This document shows positions 49,735-60,230 of a stretch of 64,000 nt of DNA, piece by piece; the first letter of the stretch is position 1; every line of letters starts with the position of its first letter. The stretch is from Solirubrum puertoriconensis (GTDB taxonomy: Bacteria > Bacteroidota > Bacteroidia > Cytophagales > Hymenobacteraceae). Under the pieces are notes generated by a model. That model saw nothing but the letters and a program-made list of their open reading frames with translations, was not told where the DNA came from and searched no databases. The DNA lies in assembly GCF_001483135.1 (NCBI RefSeq), contig NZ_LNAL01000008.1:1364001-1428000 (forward strand). Direction: 5' to 3'. The translations under genes were made by a program, and so were the position numbers.

Positions 49735-51078
49735 CTAGAGTCGTTCGCGCACCAGGGTAAGCACGCGCTCCATTTCGTTGCGTATTTCGGAAGTCTCAGC
49801 CAGGTGGTTGTTGTTCATGAAGCTGAAGGCAAGCAATTGCCCCGAGCGCGTGCGCAGAAATCCGCAGAGGTTATGGGCATTGGTGAGCGTGCCGGTTTTG
49901 CCCCACAGCCACAGCCCGGTTGGGTCGCGGTACACGCGGCGCAGGGTGCCCTGCCGTCCGCCGGCGGCCAGCAAATCGAACAGGCGAGCTTCGGGTACCA
50001 GTTGATGCAGTTTCAGCAGCACAGCCACTTGGTTGCGCGGGGTGGTAAGGTTTTGGCGCGAGAGGCCCGAGCCATCAACCCAGGCCAGCGAATCGGGCAA
50101 ATCGAGCAACCACTGCTTGCGGGCATAGGCGATTACGCGGGCTACGCTGAGGCTATCGTGGCCAAGTTGGCTGGAGCAGAGCAGCATGGTTTGCTCGGCC
50201 AGCAGGTTGTCGCTCACGCGAATGGTGCGCCGCAGCAGCGAATCAACGCCGAGGCTGTAGTACGTCCTAGGTGTTTCGTTGGGCCGGAGGCGCCAAGGGG
50301 CAGGGCGTACCTTGCGTTTCAGGGTGTCGCGCAGCAGTGTAAGCAGCAGCTCACGGCTGGTCCTGAAAGGCGATTCATCAGTCCAAGACCTAGGGCTGGG
50401 GTACCAAGTGTAGCGGTTGGCTTCCAGCGCGCGGGCCACATGGTCGGGGCTGGTAGCGCCAGCGGCCGCAGGCTTCACCGATTTGGCAAACCAACGCGGT
50501 TGCACCGTAACGGCTCGTTGGCCGGGCTGGCGGTACTTAAAGCGTACCACGTTGCCGTAGATGGGAAACGTGCTGCGCTCGGGCTGAAAGTAGTACGGGT
50601 AATCATCCCAGCTCCAGCCGGGGCCAAACTTAGACTCGGCGGCGGGCGTTTCGGCGTAGTAAAGCTTGCCGGGCCAGCGTTTCAGCAATTCATACGCGCG
50701 GCGACTCGGCACGTCGCCGTGCAGGAGGGTAGGGTCGCCGGTGCCGCGGAAGATAAGCGAATCGCCGTGCACCACGTAGCGCAAAGCCGGCACCGAATCG
50801 GGCAGGATGCGCAGGGCTGCGTACAGCGTAAGCAGCTTGTGGGTGCTGGCGGGCACAAAGTACTTATCGGCTTGCCAGGTGGCCAGCGTTTGCCCTGTGG
50901 CTACGTCGGTTAGCTGAAACCCAACGTGATGCTGGCGCAGTACCGCAGAGGTCTGAAGTTCGGGCAAGAGCCATTCGGCAGGAGCTGGAGCAGGCGCAGC
51001 GGCGGGTTCCGGAGTTTGGGCACGTGCAACGCCCGCGAGCAAACCCAACTGAGCAAGTAACAGAAGCAAACAGCGCAT
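49735..51078 (-). CDS. dacB: D-alanyl-D-alanine carboxypeptidase/endopeptidase (PBP4, S13 type)
   Basis: 447 residues with a signal peptide (L-L-L-L-L-A-Q-L-G-L-L-A-G-V-A-R-A, cut after A-R-A). Active-site S-x-x-K is S78-T-H-K81, S-x-N is S-D-N in the middle, and K-T-G is in W-G-K-T-G-T-L near the C-terminus. It trims peptidoglycan peptides in the periplasm. The order and spacing of the motifs match PBP4/DacB, with the extra domains between S-x-x-K and S-x-N. Confidence 0.92.
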   Translation of the reverse strand: MRCLLLLLAQLGLLAGVARAQTPEPAAAPAPAPAEWLLPELQTSAVLRQHHVGFQLTDVATGQTLATWQADKYFVPASTHKLLTLYAALRILPDSVPALRYVVHGDSLIFRGTGDPTLLHGDVPSRRAYELLKRWPGKLYYAETPAAESKFGPGWSWDDYPYYFQPERSTFPIYGNVVRFKYRQPGQRAVTVQPRWFAKSVKPAAAGATSPDHVARALEANRYTWYPSPRSWTDESPFRTSRELLLTLLRDTLKRKVRPAPWRLRPNETPRTYYSLGVDSLLRRTIRVSDNLLAEQTMLLCSSQLGHDSLSVARVIAYARKQWLLDLPDSLAWVDGSGLSRQNLTTPRNQVAVLLKLHQLVPEARLFDLLAAGGRQGTLRRVYRDPTGLWLWGKTGTLTNAHNLCGFLRTRSGQLLAFSFMNNNHLAETSEIRNEMERVLTLVRERL

Positions 51079-51269
51079 AAGGCGCCTAAACTACGACTTA
51101 GCGGCGCACAAGCACTGTGCCCAAAGAGCCACCAAGGGCGGCACAAGATTGATACAGTTCGTTGCTTGTTTCGCTGAAATGCTACTTTGGATGACCCTAC
51201 AGCTGTGCCCAGCAACACACGAGCCACTTACCTGTTGTATGGGCCACCCTAGCATCAAGAACAATCCTT

Positions 51270-52292
51270 ATGGAAATCGGCATCGATAGTTTTGCGGCGG
51301 CCTTGCCCGACCCCAGCACCGGCATTACGCCCACCGGCGCGGCCGCAATGGAGCAACTGCTCAGCCGCATCGAGTACGCCGAGCAAGTGGGGCTCGATGT
51401 ATTTGGCATTGGCGAGCATCACCGCCGCGAGTACCTCGATTCGGCCACTGCTGTGATTTTGGCCGCCGCTGCGGCCCGCACCAAGCGCATTCGCCTTACC
51501 AGTGCTGTTACGGTACTTAGTGCCGCCGATCCGGTGCGCGTGTTTGAGCAGTTCGCCACCCTCGACCTTATTGCGCAGGGCCGCGCCGAAATGGTCGTCG
51601 GGCGGGCTTCTTCCATCGAAGCGTTTCCGCTGTTTGGCTACGACCTCGACGATTACGACGAGCTGTTTGTGGAAAAGCTCGACCTACTGCTAAAGATCCG
51701 CGACAACGAGCGCGTGCAGTGGTCGGGCAAGTTTCGGCCGGCGCTAACCGGACAAGGCATATATCCGCGCCCGGTGCAGCAGCCCTTGCCCGTTTGGATT
51801 GGGGTAGGAGGTACGCCGCAGTCGTTTGCCCGGGCCGGAGCCCTAGGTCTGCCGCTGATGGTGGCCATCATCGGCGGCGAAACCCACCGTTTCCGCCCTT
51901 TAATTGATTTGTACCGCGAGGCAGGCAACCGGGCCGGCCATGCACCGCAGAAGCTAAAAGTAGGCCTACACTCCCTCGGCTACGTGGCCGAAACCACCCA
52001 GCAGGCCCAGAACGAGTTCTTTCCGGGGTACGCCCGTACTTTTTCGGCTCGGGCACGCGAGCGGGGCGGTATGCCCATCACGCGGCCCCAGTTCGATGCG
52101 CAGGTAGGCCCGCGTGGTGCGCTGCTGGTGGGCAGCCCTGAGGAAATAGCCGATAAAATCCTGCGGCACAGCGAAGCCCTAGGTGGCGTTTCGCGGGTTA
52201 CGTTTCAGCAGGATGTGGCCGCGCTGCCGCACGAGAAAATCACGCGTTCCATTGAGCTGCTTGGCACCCGCGTAGCGCCCCTGATTCGTTGA
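51270..52292 (+). CDS. LLM-class flavin-dependent oxidoreductase (luciferase-like)
   Basis: 340 residues. TIM-barrel luciferase-like monooxygenase: G-I-G-E-H-H-R-R-E-Y (His pair) near residues 48-57, L-T-S-A-V-T-V-L-S, V-G-R-A-S-S-I-E-A-F-P-L-F-G (FMN contacts), and I-W-I-G-V-G-G-T-P-Q-S. It oxidises an unknown substrate using reduced FMN. It is monocistronic, with free intergenic space on both sides. Confidence 0.92.
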   Translation: MEIGIDSFAAALPDPSTGITPTGAAAMEQLLSRIEYAEQVGLDVFGIGEHHRREYLDSATAVILAAAAARTKRIRLTSAVTVLSAADPVRVFEQFATLDLIAQGRAEMVVGRASSIEAFPLFGYDLDDYDELFVEKLDLLLKIRDNERVQWSGKFRPALTGQGIYPRPVQQPLPVWIGVGGTPQSFARAGALGLPLMVAIIGGETHRFRPLIDLYREAGNRAGHAPQKLKVGLHSLGYVAETTQQAQNEFFPGYARTFSARARERGGMPITRPQFDAQVGPRGALLVGSPEEIADKILRHSEALGGVSRVTFQQDVAALPHEKITRSIELLGTRVAPLIR

Positions 52293-52368
52293 GCTGAACC
52301 GCTAGGGTAGAAGTTCGTGCTGGCTTTACAAGGATTACTCTAGGAAGCTGAAGGCATAACGCCCGGCG

Positions 52369-53151
52369 CTAAGCCGGCAAGCCAAGCAGGTACAGTCGTT
52401 TTGCTTTGCCAGCGAATACGCCCTTTTCCCAAGTGTAATCCGCCGCTTGCAGCCCATCGAGCAGAACATCCAAGTCCTGCAAGGTGTAGGTGCGGGCGTT
52501 GGATACGGCGCCGTCCCAGGCAAAGCAAAGCGGAATGATGGGGATGAGGTAAGTAAACAGCAGTTGCCGCCAAGTGAGTGGCCGGGCAAGTGGCGTGATG
52601 AAGAAAGCCATAATAAAAACCATGGGGATAGAAATCCACCACAGCAGGGCCGGAGAGCTGTTGTCGCTGATTTCGTAGATGCAAATAGGCTGCCGGCTGC
52701 GCTGCGCATCCTGCAGAATATTGCGCGCTACGTTTGGGGGCATATGGTGAAAGCTGCACACCATGCTGCGGATACCCGTTAACTCCGGCCCAACTTGGGT
52801 GGCATCAACGGGGGCGGTCCGATACGATATGCTGCTGCCGGCTTGCTGGTTGATTGCTGCGGCAAGCCCTAGGTCGGGGTACAAGTCGGTTAACAGCAGC
52901 GACAAATCGGCCGATGGATTCTGCTTTTGCAGCTCTGCGAATACTTCGGGCATAGGGCCGCCGCTACCCGAGCACAGATCAACGATAGTACGCTGGCCCG
53001 AGTGCTGCATGGCTTTGGTAAAGAGCATCACCAAGTCCTCGCGCGAGCCCAGAAACCGGTGCATGACATTTAGCAGCCTTGTCATGCAGGTTCTAATCCA
53101 CTTCGGAAGCCACGGCAGGTCTTCAAACTCGAACAAGTGTATTCTTTTCAT
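52369..53151 (-). CDS. Class I SAM-dependent methyltransferase with hydrophobic C-terminal insert
   Basis: 260 residues. T-I-V-D-L-C-S-G-S-G-G-P-M-P at about 55-68 is the SAM-binding loop, and T-D-L-Y-P-D fits the acidic ribose contact. Residues about 170-215 hold two strongly hydrophobic helices (W-W-I-S-I-P-M-V-F-I-M-A-F-F and L-F-T-Y-L-I-P-I-I-P-L-C-F), so the enzyme is probably membrane-bound and may act on a lipid. No partner is known. Confidence 0.75.
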   Translation of the reverse strand: MKRIHLFEFEDLPWLPKWIRTCMTRLLNVMHRFLGSREDLVMLFTKAMQHSGQRTIVDLCSGSGGPMPEVFAELQKQNPSADLSLLLTDLYPDLGLAAAINQQAGSSISYRTAPVDATQVGPELTGIRSMVCSFHHMPPNVARNILQDAQRSRQPICIYEISDNSSPALLWWISIPMVFIMAFFITPLARPLTWRQLLFTYLIPIIPLCFAWDGAVSNARTYTLQDLDVLLDGLQAADYTWEKGVFAGKAKRLYLLGLPA

Positions 53152-53280
53152 GGCTGCCGGAGTTGTTGAGGAGAAGAGGCATGAACCAAGTTGATCTTCA
53201 GCAGAAGCGGCAAGAGTAAACCGCTGCGCCGAGTGCCTAAGCTAAGGTAGGAGCGGCAGGCTTTCATGCGTCACATTTAA

Positions 53281-55056
<1,776 letters not shown>

Positions 55057-55082
55057 AGCCCAAAGACCTCAACTCGAAGTAA

Positions 55083-55173
55083 GTCATGCTGAGCTTGTCA
55101 AAGCATCTCGCCAGATAGTGATTTTACTATCTAAATAACGCGGTAGAGATGCTTCGCTTAGGCTCAGCGTGAC
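55083..55173. repeat. REP-like inverted repeat after pyrG
   Basis: GTCATGCTGAGCTTGTCAAAGCATCTC (55083-55109) is nearly repeated inverted at 55146-55173, with an inner GATAGT/ACTATC hairpin at 55114-55131. Such GTCATGCTGAGC ... GAGATGCTTCG elements are scattered between genes in many Bacteroidota. Different family from the 45421 element, but the same kind of placement. Confidence 0.75.
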
Positions 55174-55371
55174 GTTCTTTTTCGGTATTGCGCCGGCCAA
55201 TTTGGCATGTTGCCCTAGGTGCGCCCGGTTGTTGCATCCACCCGGAACCCAAGCGACTTTGCGCCGGGTTGTTAGCAGTTAGCTGATTGCCACGTACTTT
55301 TGCGGCTCGCTTGGGCAGTGGCGGGCTGGTTGCCGGCCACAACTGCCTTTTACCCAATACCTAATCCATTC

Positions 55372-57210
55372 ATGGATAGAAATCAGGCCACGGGCCTCAT
55401 GCTTATTTCGGCCCTGCTGCTGGTATACCTGTTCTTCTTCTCGCCGAAGAAGGAGGAGCAAGCTCAGCAACCCGCCAAGCCAGCTGCCGCAGCCGCAGCA
55501 CGCCCCGATACCGCCAATACTGCTGCTGCTGTCCAGCTCGATTCTGCCGCGCTGGTGCGCAACCTAGGAGCGTTTGCCGCGGCAGCCCAGGGCGCCGAGC
55601 AAACGGTTGAGCTTCGTAACAGCAAGATTACCGTTTCGCTGAGCACGCGCGGCGGTCGTCCGCAAGTGGTGCTGCTCAACGACGAGAAGACCTACTTCGG
55701 TACTCCGCTGTACCTGCTCGATAAGCAGAGCGGCGGTATTGATGTGCAAGTTCCCGCCGCCGATGGCCGTAAGGTGAAGCTTTCGAGCCTCAGCTTCCGC
55801 CCCACGCCGGTGCAGCCCGTAACCGAGGGCAGTAAGCAAGGCCAGCGCGTACAATTGGTTGCCGAACTGGGCCCCGGTCAGCAGATTCTGCAGACGTACA
55901 CGCTCTACAACGATTCGTACCAGCTAGCCTACAACCTGAAATTTCAGGGCTTGAATGGCTTGGTAACGGCTGAACCGCTTACGCTCACCTGGCTCGACAA
56001 AGTGCGCCAGACGGAGAAAAGCGCCAAGCAGAACCGCAGCCACACCACCGTCAACTACTACCTGGCCGAAGACGACCTAGGCTCCATTGCCGAAGCCAGC
56101 GAAGACCCCGAAGAGCAGGTAGCACCCGGCCCGGTGAAGTGGATCGGACACAAGCACGACTTCTTTACGGCCGGTTTGATTGCCGATAAGGAGTTCACCA
56201 ATGGCAAGTTCAACTCGAACGTAAACACCGCCGATAGCACCTTCCTGAAGACGCTACAAAGCACCGTGCAAATTCCGGCTGCCGATGTGCAGTCGGCCAG
56301 CGGTGCGAGCTTCCAGTACTACTTCGGCCCGAACTCTTTCCCGATCCTGAAGAACGTAGCGCCCAATTTCGAGCGCAACGTGTACTTGGGCTGGGGCATT
56401 TTCCGGTACGTAAACCGCTTCCTGGTTATTCCGGTCTTCAACTTCCTGGAGCAATACATCAGCTCCTATGGCCTGATCATCGTGCTGCTGGTGATTATCA
56501 TCAAGCTAGCGCTGTGGCCGCTGGTGTATAAGTCGTATCTCTCGCAGGCCAAAATGCGGGTGCTGAAGCCCGAAATCGACCAGATTAAGGAGCGCCTAGG
56601 CGACGACCAGATGGCCGTGCAGCAGGAAACCATGAAGCTGTACCAGAGCACCGGCGCCAGCCCGCTAAGCGGCTGTTTGCCCATGCTGGCTACGCTGCCC
56701 ATCTTGTTCGCGCTGTTCCAGTTCTTCCCCAACGCTATCGAGCTACGCGGCGAGTCGTTCTTGTGGGCTCAGGACCTGAGCACCTACGACGACCCCATTA
56801 AGCTGCCGTTTGTGTTGCCTTTCCTGGGCAACCACATCAGCCTGTTTACGCTGCTGATGACCATCTCGACGCTGCTGATGACTTGGCAGAGCAACCAGAT
56901 GAACCCGGCCGCCATGCAGGGCCCGATGAAGTTCTACAGCTACCTGATGCCGCTGATCTTCTTCTTCGTACTGAACGACTTCCCGGCTGGCCTTACGTGG
57001 TACTACTTCGTATCGAACATTGTGACCTTTGCGCAGCAGGCCATTACCCGCACCTTCGTGGATGAGGACAAGCTGCACGCCCAACTGCAGGCCAACAAAG
57101 AGAAAAACAAGGACAAGAAGCCCGGCGGCTTCCAGGCTCGCTTGGCTGAGGCCATGAAGGCTGCACAGGAGCGGGAAACCGAAGCTCGTAAGCAACCCAA
57201 GAAAAAATAG
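55372..57210 (+). CDS. yidC: Membrane protein insertase YidC
   Basis: 612 residues from the ATG at 55372 (M-D-R-N-Q-A-T-G-L); the frame continues upstream to 55300 but is not family-like. It inserts and folds inner-membrane proteins. An N-terminal anchor (L-M-L-I-S-A-L-L-L-V-Y-L-F-F-F) is followed by a large periplasmic beta domain (to about residue 345), then the conserved core with L-A-L-W-P-L-V-Y-K-S, S-P-L-S-G-C-L-P-M-L, and P-A-G-L-T-W-Y-Y-F-V-S-N. A basic tail ends the protein. It follows pyrG across a REP-like element. Confidence 0.96.
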   Translation: MDRNQATGLMLISALLLVYLFFFSPKKEEQAQQPAKPAAAAAARPDTANTAAAVQLDSAALVRNLGAFAAAAQGAEQTVELRNSKITVSLSTRGGRPQVVLLNDEKTYFGTPLYLLDKQSGGIDVQVPAADGRKVKLSSLSFRPTPVQPVTEGSKQGQRVQLVAELGPGQQILQTYTLYNDSYQLAYNLKFQGLNGLVTAEPLTLTWLDKVRQTEKSAKQNRSHTTVNYYLAEDDLGSIAEASEDPEEQVAPGPVKWIGHKHDFFTAGLIADKEFTNGKFNSNVNTADSTFLKTLQSTVQIPAADVQSASGASFQYYFGPNSFPILKNVAPNFERNVYLGWGIFRYVNRFLVIPVFNFLEQYISSYGLIIVLLVIIIKLALWPLVYKSYLSQAKMRVLKPEIDQIKERLGDDQMAVQQETMKLYQSTGASPLSGCLPMLATLPILFALFQFFPNAIELRGESFLWAQDLSTYDDPIKLPFVLPFLGNHISLFTLLMTISTLLMTWQSNQMNPAAMQGPMKFYSYLMPLIFFFVLNDFPAGLTWYYFVSNIVTFAQQAITRTFVDEDKLHAQLQANKEKNKDKKPGGFQARLAEAMKAAQERETEARKQPKKK

Positions 57211-57235
57211 TTTACCTGCTATCAGATAGCTAGTT

Positions 57236-57270
57236 AAAAGCCTCCCGAGTAGTGCTCGGGAGGCTTTTTT
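57236..57270 (+). terminator. Terminator of yidC
   Basis: AAAAGCCTCCCGAG (57236-57249) pairs with CTCGGGAGGCTTTT (57255-57268), loop TAGTG, with a T run to 57270. Perfect arms, 26 bases after the stop. Confidence 0.95.
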
Positions 57271-57354
57271 GTGCAGTAATATTCGGTATTTGCGCTATTG
57301 GTCCGCTTTTTGGCTACAGCGTTTGCACCTCCTTCTCTCAATACAACAGGTACT

Positions 57355-58653
57355 ATGCGTACATCTTTACTCACTTTGGGCTTGTGTTTGCTCATCAGCA
57401 CCCTGCCGGCCTGCACCGTGAACTATTACGTTGCTGCCCCGGCAGCGGCTCCTGCCCAAACCTCCGGGCCGCAGCCGGGCTACGATTACGATTACCCAGT
57501 GCCAGGGCCGGTAGCTACGGGGCCAACCGGCCCATCGAGAGGACCTGCCTACCCACCGCCCTCGGCGCCACCTAGGGTACCCCCGGGCCCGGTGCGCACC
57601 CCGCCGCCACCCGTACGAACCACCCCGCCACCGCCCGTCCGGAACACGCCTCCACCTCCCGTAAGAACAACGCCACCACCGGTTCGGAATACGCCGGCGC
57701 CTACCACGCCACCACCTGTACGCAACAGCCCGGTGCCCACCACACCGCCGCCAGCCCAAACGCCCGGGAGCATACCGCCTCCGCCTGCCTCGCACACACC
57801 GCCGGTGCGCCCGCCCCGTACACCGCGGCCTAGGGTTGATGAAACCTCGGGGAACCCGGCACCTACTACCAACCCCGGCGGAGGCAACACGCCACCACCT
57901 AGCACCGGGCCCAATAAGCCTACCACACCTAGCGCCCCAACGCCCGGTGGCAATGCGCCCACGCCCATACCCCAGCAGCCTACTTTACCCACAGCTCCGC
58001 CCAAGCGGGCCGAGGTACCCGCTACGCCCCAGGCCGAAACGCCTACGGCCCCCACAAAGCCAGAGGCAAACCCCAGCAACCCAGCATACCCAACCTCGCA
58101 TACCCCCGATACCAAGCCCACGCCTGGCCCCAACCGCACGAACGAGGCCGAATCGGTGCCAACGACAGTACCTGTGGAAAGCAGCCCACAAGTGCCAACC
58201 GGCCCCACCACGCGCCCGCCCGTAGAAGCTGAGCCGAAAACCGAAAACACGCCCGTGCCCCAGAGCAACGCTCCGGTGCTGGTATTCCGCAAAACGCCCT
58301 GCCTAGGCAGGTGCCCGCACTTCGAGGCCAGCATCTTTGCCGATGGGCGGGTGCAATACAACGGCTACCAGCACGTGGCCAAAACGGGTGCGCACGAGCT
58401 GCGCCTCCCCGCTGATGTGGTGCAAGCAATGGTGAACCAGACTACTCAAATAGGTTTTGCCAACTTACAGCCCCAGTACCTGAGCGGCGCCAGTGATATG
58501 CCCTCGACTTACCTCACGCTTAACGTGCCAGGCCAAACCAGCAAAACGGTCCAAGTGGAGGAGGGCGCCCCAGACAACTTGCAGACGCTGCTCAACTACA
58601 TCAGCAACGAGTTGGCCCGCGTTGGTGCTGGCGATGTGGTTCTCGATCGTTAA
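57355..58653 (+). CDS. Proline-rich lipoprotein with C-terminal DUF6438 domain
   Basis: 432 residues from the ATG at 57355. A lipoprotein signal (L-C-L-L-I-S-T-L-P-A-C) gives Cys21 as the lipid anchor. Residues about 55-310 are a disordered Pro/Thr-rich stalk with repeated P-P-P-V-R-T/N-T motifs. The C-terminal ~110 residues are a DUF6438 domain (F-R-K-T-P-C-L-G-R-C-P-H-F-E, then D-G-R-V-Q-Y-N-G). The stalk should carry the domain away from the outer membrane. Repeat-rich DNA may make copy number variable. Confidence 0.85.
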   Translation: MRTSLLTLGLCLLISTLPACTVNYYVAAPAAAPAQTSGPQPGYDYDYPVPGPVATGPTGPSRGPAYPPPSAPPRVPPGPVRTPPPPVRTTPPPPVRNTPPPPVRTTPPPVRNTPAPTTPPPVRNSPVPTTPPPAQTPGSIPPPPASHTPPVRPPRTPRPRVDETSGNPAPTTNPGGGNTPPPSTGPNKPTTPSAPTPGGNAPTPIPQQPTLPTAPPKRAEVPATPQAETPTAPTKPEANPSNPAYPTSHTPDTKPTPGPNRTNEAESVPTTVPVESSPQVPTGPTTRPPVEAEPKTENTPVPQSNAPVLVFRKTPCLGRCPHFEASIFADGRVQYNGYQHVAKTGAHELRLPADVVQAMVNQTTQIGFANLQPQYLSGASDMPSTYLTLNVPGQTSKTVQVEEGAPDNLQTLLNYISNELARVGAGDVVLDR

Positions 58654-58676
58654 GCGCTAGGTTGATCTAATCCAAG

Positions 58677-58712
58677 AGCCCTGTAAAGCAAGCGCTTTGC
58701 GGGGCTTTTGTT
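58677..58712 (+). terminator. Terminator of the DUF6438 lipoprotein gene
   Basis: AGCCC-tgt-AAAGC pairs imperfectly with GCTTT-gcg-GGGCT (58677-58706) and is followed by a T-rich run (TTTTGTTTTTTT). The stop is 24 bases upstream. Confidence 0.75.
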
Positions 58713-58896
58713 TTTTTACCAAAGTTGGCAGGGCACATAAGTCCACTCGCCGGTAAGTTGCAGCGGTTTGTCGAATAGAAAGCTTATATAGGATTTGTTC
58801 AATGTCATATATTTAAAACAATAAAGCTGAACGGGTCGTAAAGCGAGGTGTGATGTTTAACAAACAGCCGCATTTTGTTCAACAAAATAACTTGAT

Positions 58897-59589
58897 ATGT
58901 CTCATGCAGAAGCCCAGGCAATATCAGGGGAATACCTCGCGTTTATCAATAACAAAGAATTCCCTTGCGTAGCGGCCAAGACGGCCCTCACCTGGAATCA
59001 ACTCCACTGCTTGGTGGTCGACCACTTGGCTTGCCCCAAGGACGACGCCGACATCCTGCAGTTTGTATACAACTTCGTGGATGACTACCGCCAGTCGGAA
59101 AAGCTGTACCACAGCGCCGCCGTGGTGTTTAAAGGCCCCGAAGAAACTACCGAAGCCATGTTTGAGCAGTTGTTCTGGCAACGGCTCCAGTCGCTTTCCA
59201 ACCTCGACGCCCGCCAATACGGCTACGACCCAAGGGTGGTGCCCGACCCAACCTCGCCCGATTTCAGCTTCAGCTTGAAAGAAGAAGCCTTCTTCGTGAT
59301 TGGCTTGCACCCCGGCAGTAGCCGGGCCGCCCGGCGCTTTGAGTACCCCACCATAGTATTCAATGCGCATCAGCAGTTTGAGCAGCTGCGTGCCAACGGG
59401 CGGTACGAGTACTTGCAGCAAACCATTCGCAAGCGCGACGAGGCCTTCTCGGGCTCAGTGAACCCCATGCTCGCCAACTTCGGCGAAGCCTCGGAGGCCC
59501 ACCAGTACACCGGCAGCTTGCACGACGAATCCTGGAAATGCCCTTTCTTGAGCCAACATGGACGAACTGACCGTAATACCGCCGCGTAG
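58897..59589 (+). CDS. YqcI/YcgG family protein (GntA-like heme N-hydroxylase candidate)
   Basis: 230 residues. F-P-C-V-A-A-K-T-A-L (about 23-32), a C-terminal C-P-F segment, and H-P-G-S-S-R-A-A-R-R-F (about 138-148) match the YqcI/YcgG family (PF08892). Members include the heme-dependent arginine N-hydroxylase-type enzyme of guanitoxin biosynthesis, so oxidation of an amine or guanidino substrate is a reasonable guess. It overlaps the DUF1989 gene by 32 bases, so the two are translated together. Confidence 0.8.
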   Translation: MSHAEAQAISGEYLAFINNKEFPCVAAKTALTWNQLHCLVVDHLACPKDDADILQFVYNFVDDYRQSEKLYHSAAVVFKGPEETTEAMFEQLFWQRLQSLSNLDARQYGYDPRVVPDPTSPDFSFSLKEEAFFVIGLHPGSSRAARRFEYPTIVFNAHQQFEQLRANGRYEYLQQTIRKRDEAFSGSVNPMLANFGEASEAHQYTGSLHDESWKCPFLSQHGRTDRNTAA

Positions 59590-60148
59590 TGGCACCGCCT
59601 TCGAGTTGCGCAAGGGCCAGCGCTTGCGCGTGGTGGATTTGCAGGGCGAACAGGTGTCGGACTTTGTGTGCTACAACTTGCACGACCGCGACGAATACCT
59701 GTCGTCGGGCCGCACCATCGACTACGCCGAAACCATTTTCCTCACCAAAGGCCACCCGTTCTACTCAAACCGCAGCAACGTGATGTTTGAGCTGGTGGAG
59801 GACACGGTAGGCCGCCACGACTTTCTGCTCACGCCTTGCTCTGCCGATACGTTTCGGATCATCTATGGGCATCAGCATCCGCACCGCGGCTGCTTTGGCA
59901 ACCTCAGCGAGGCCCTGCAGCCCTACGGCATCAGCCCCGATAGCATTCCTATTTGCTTTAACATTTTCATGCACGTAACCGTGGATGGAAACACCGGCAA
60001 GGTGGGCGTGCTGCCGCCCAAAAGCCGCGCCGGCGACTACGTGGTTATCGAAGCGAAAATGGATTTGGTGGTGGGCATGACGGCGTGTTCGGCCGAAATG
60101 TCGAATAACTATGCCTTCAAGCCTATCGGTTACCGTATCGAGAGCTAA
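59558..60148 (+). CDS. DUF1989 / urea carboxylase-associated family protein
   Basis: 196 residues. Beta-rich cupin-like fold with D-L-Q-G-E-Q-V-S-D-F (about 29-38), D-Y-A-E-T-I-F-L, L-T-P-C-S, H-P-H-R-G-C, C-F-N-I-F-M-H and C-S-A-E motifs typical of DUF1989. The family often accompanies urea/guanidine metabolism genes. Its ATG lies inside the preceding YqcI/YcgG gene. Gene pairs of these two families are recurrent, suggesting one pathway, perhaps nitrogen compound metabolism. Confidence 0.85.
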   Translation: MDELTVIPPRSGTAFELRKGQRLRVVDLQGEQVSDFVCYNLHDRDEYLSSGRTIDYAETIFLTKGHPFYSNRSNVMFELVEDTVGRHDFLLTPCSADTFRIIYGHQHPHRGCFGNLSEALQPYGISPDSIPICFNIFMHVTVDGNTGKVGVLPPKSRAGDYVVIEAKMDLVVGMTACSAEMSNNYAFKPIGYRIES

Positions 60149-60159
60149 TGCCCTAGGTG

Positions 60160-60211
60160 CCCAAAACGCCTTGGCCCGGCTGCAGTTGCAGCCGGGCCAA
60201 GGCGTTTTGGG
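60160..60211. terminator. 52-base near-perfect palindromic bidirectional terminator
   Basis: CCCAAAACGCCTTGGCCCGG ... (60160-60185) is complementary to 60186-60211 except for the central base pair. It lies between the convergent DUF1989 and peptide-binding protein genes and serves both. Confidence 0.93.
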
Positions 60212-60230
60212 TTCTTAATTGTCCCTTCGG

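Noticed and set aside
57549-58361. Minus-strand Gly/Val-rich 270-residue frame opposite the proline-rich lipoprotein
   Set aside because: It is the antisense of Pro/Thr repeats (CCN to GGN), a predictable artefact.
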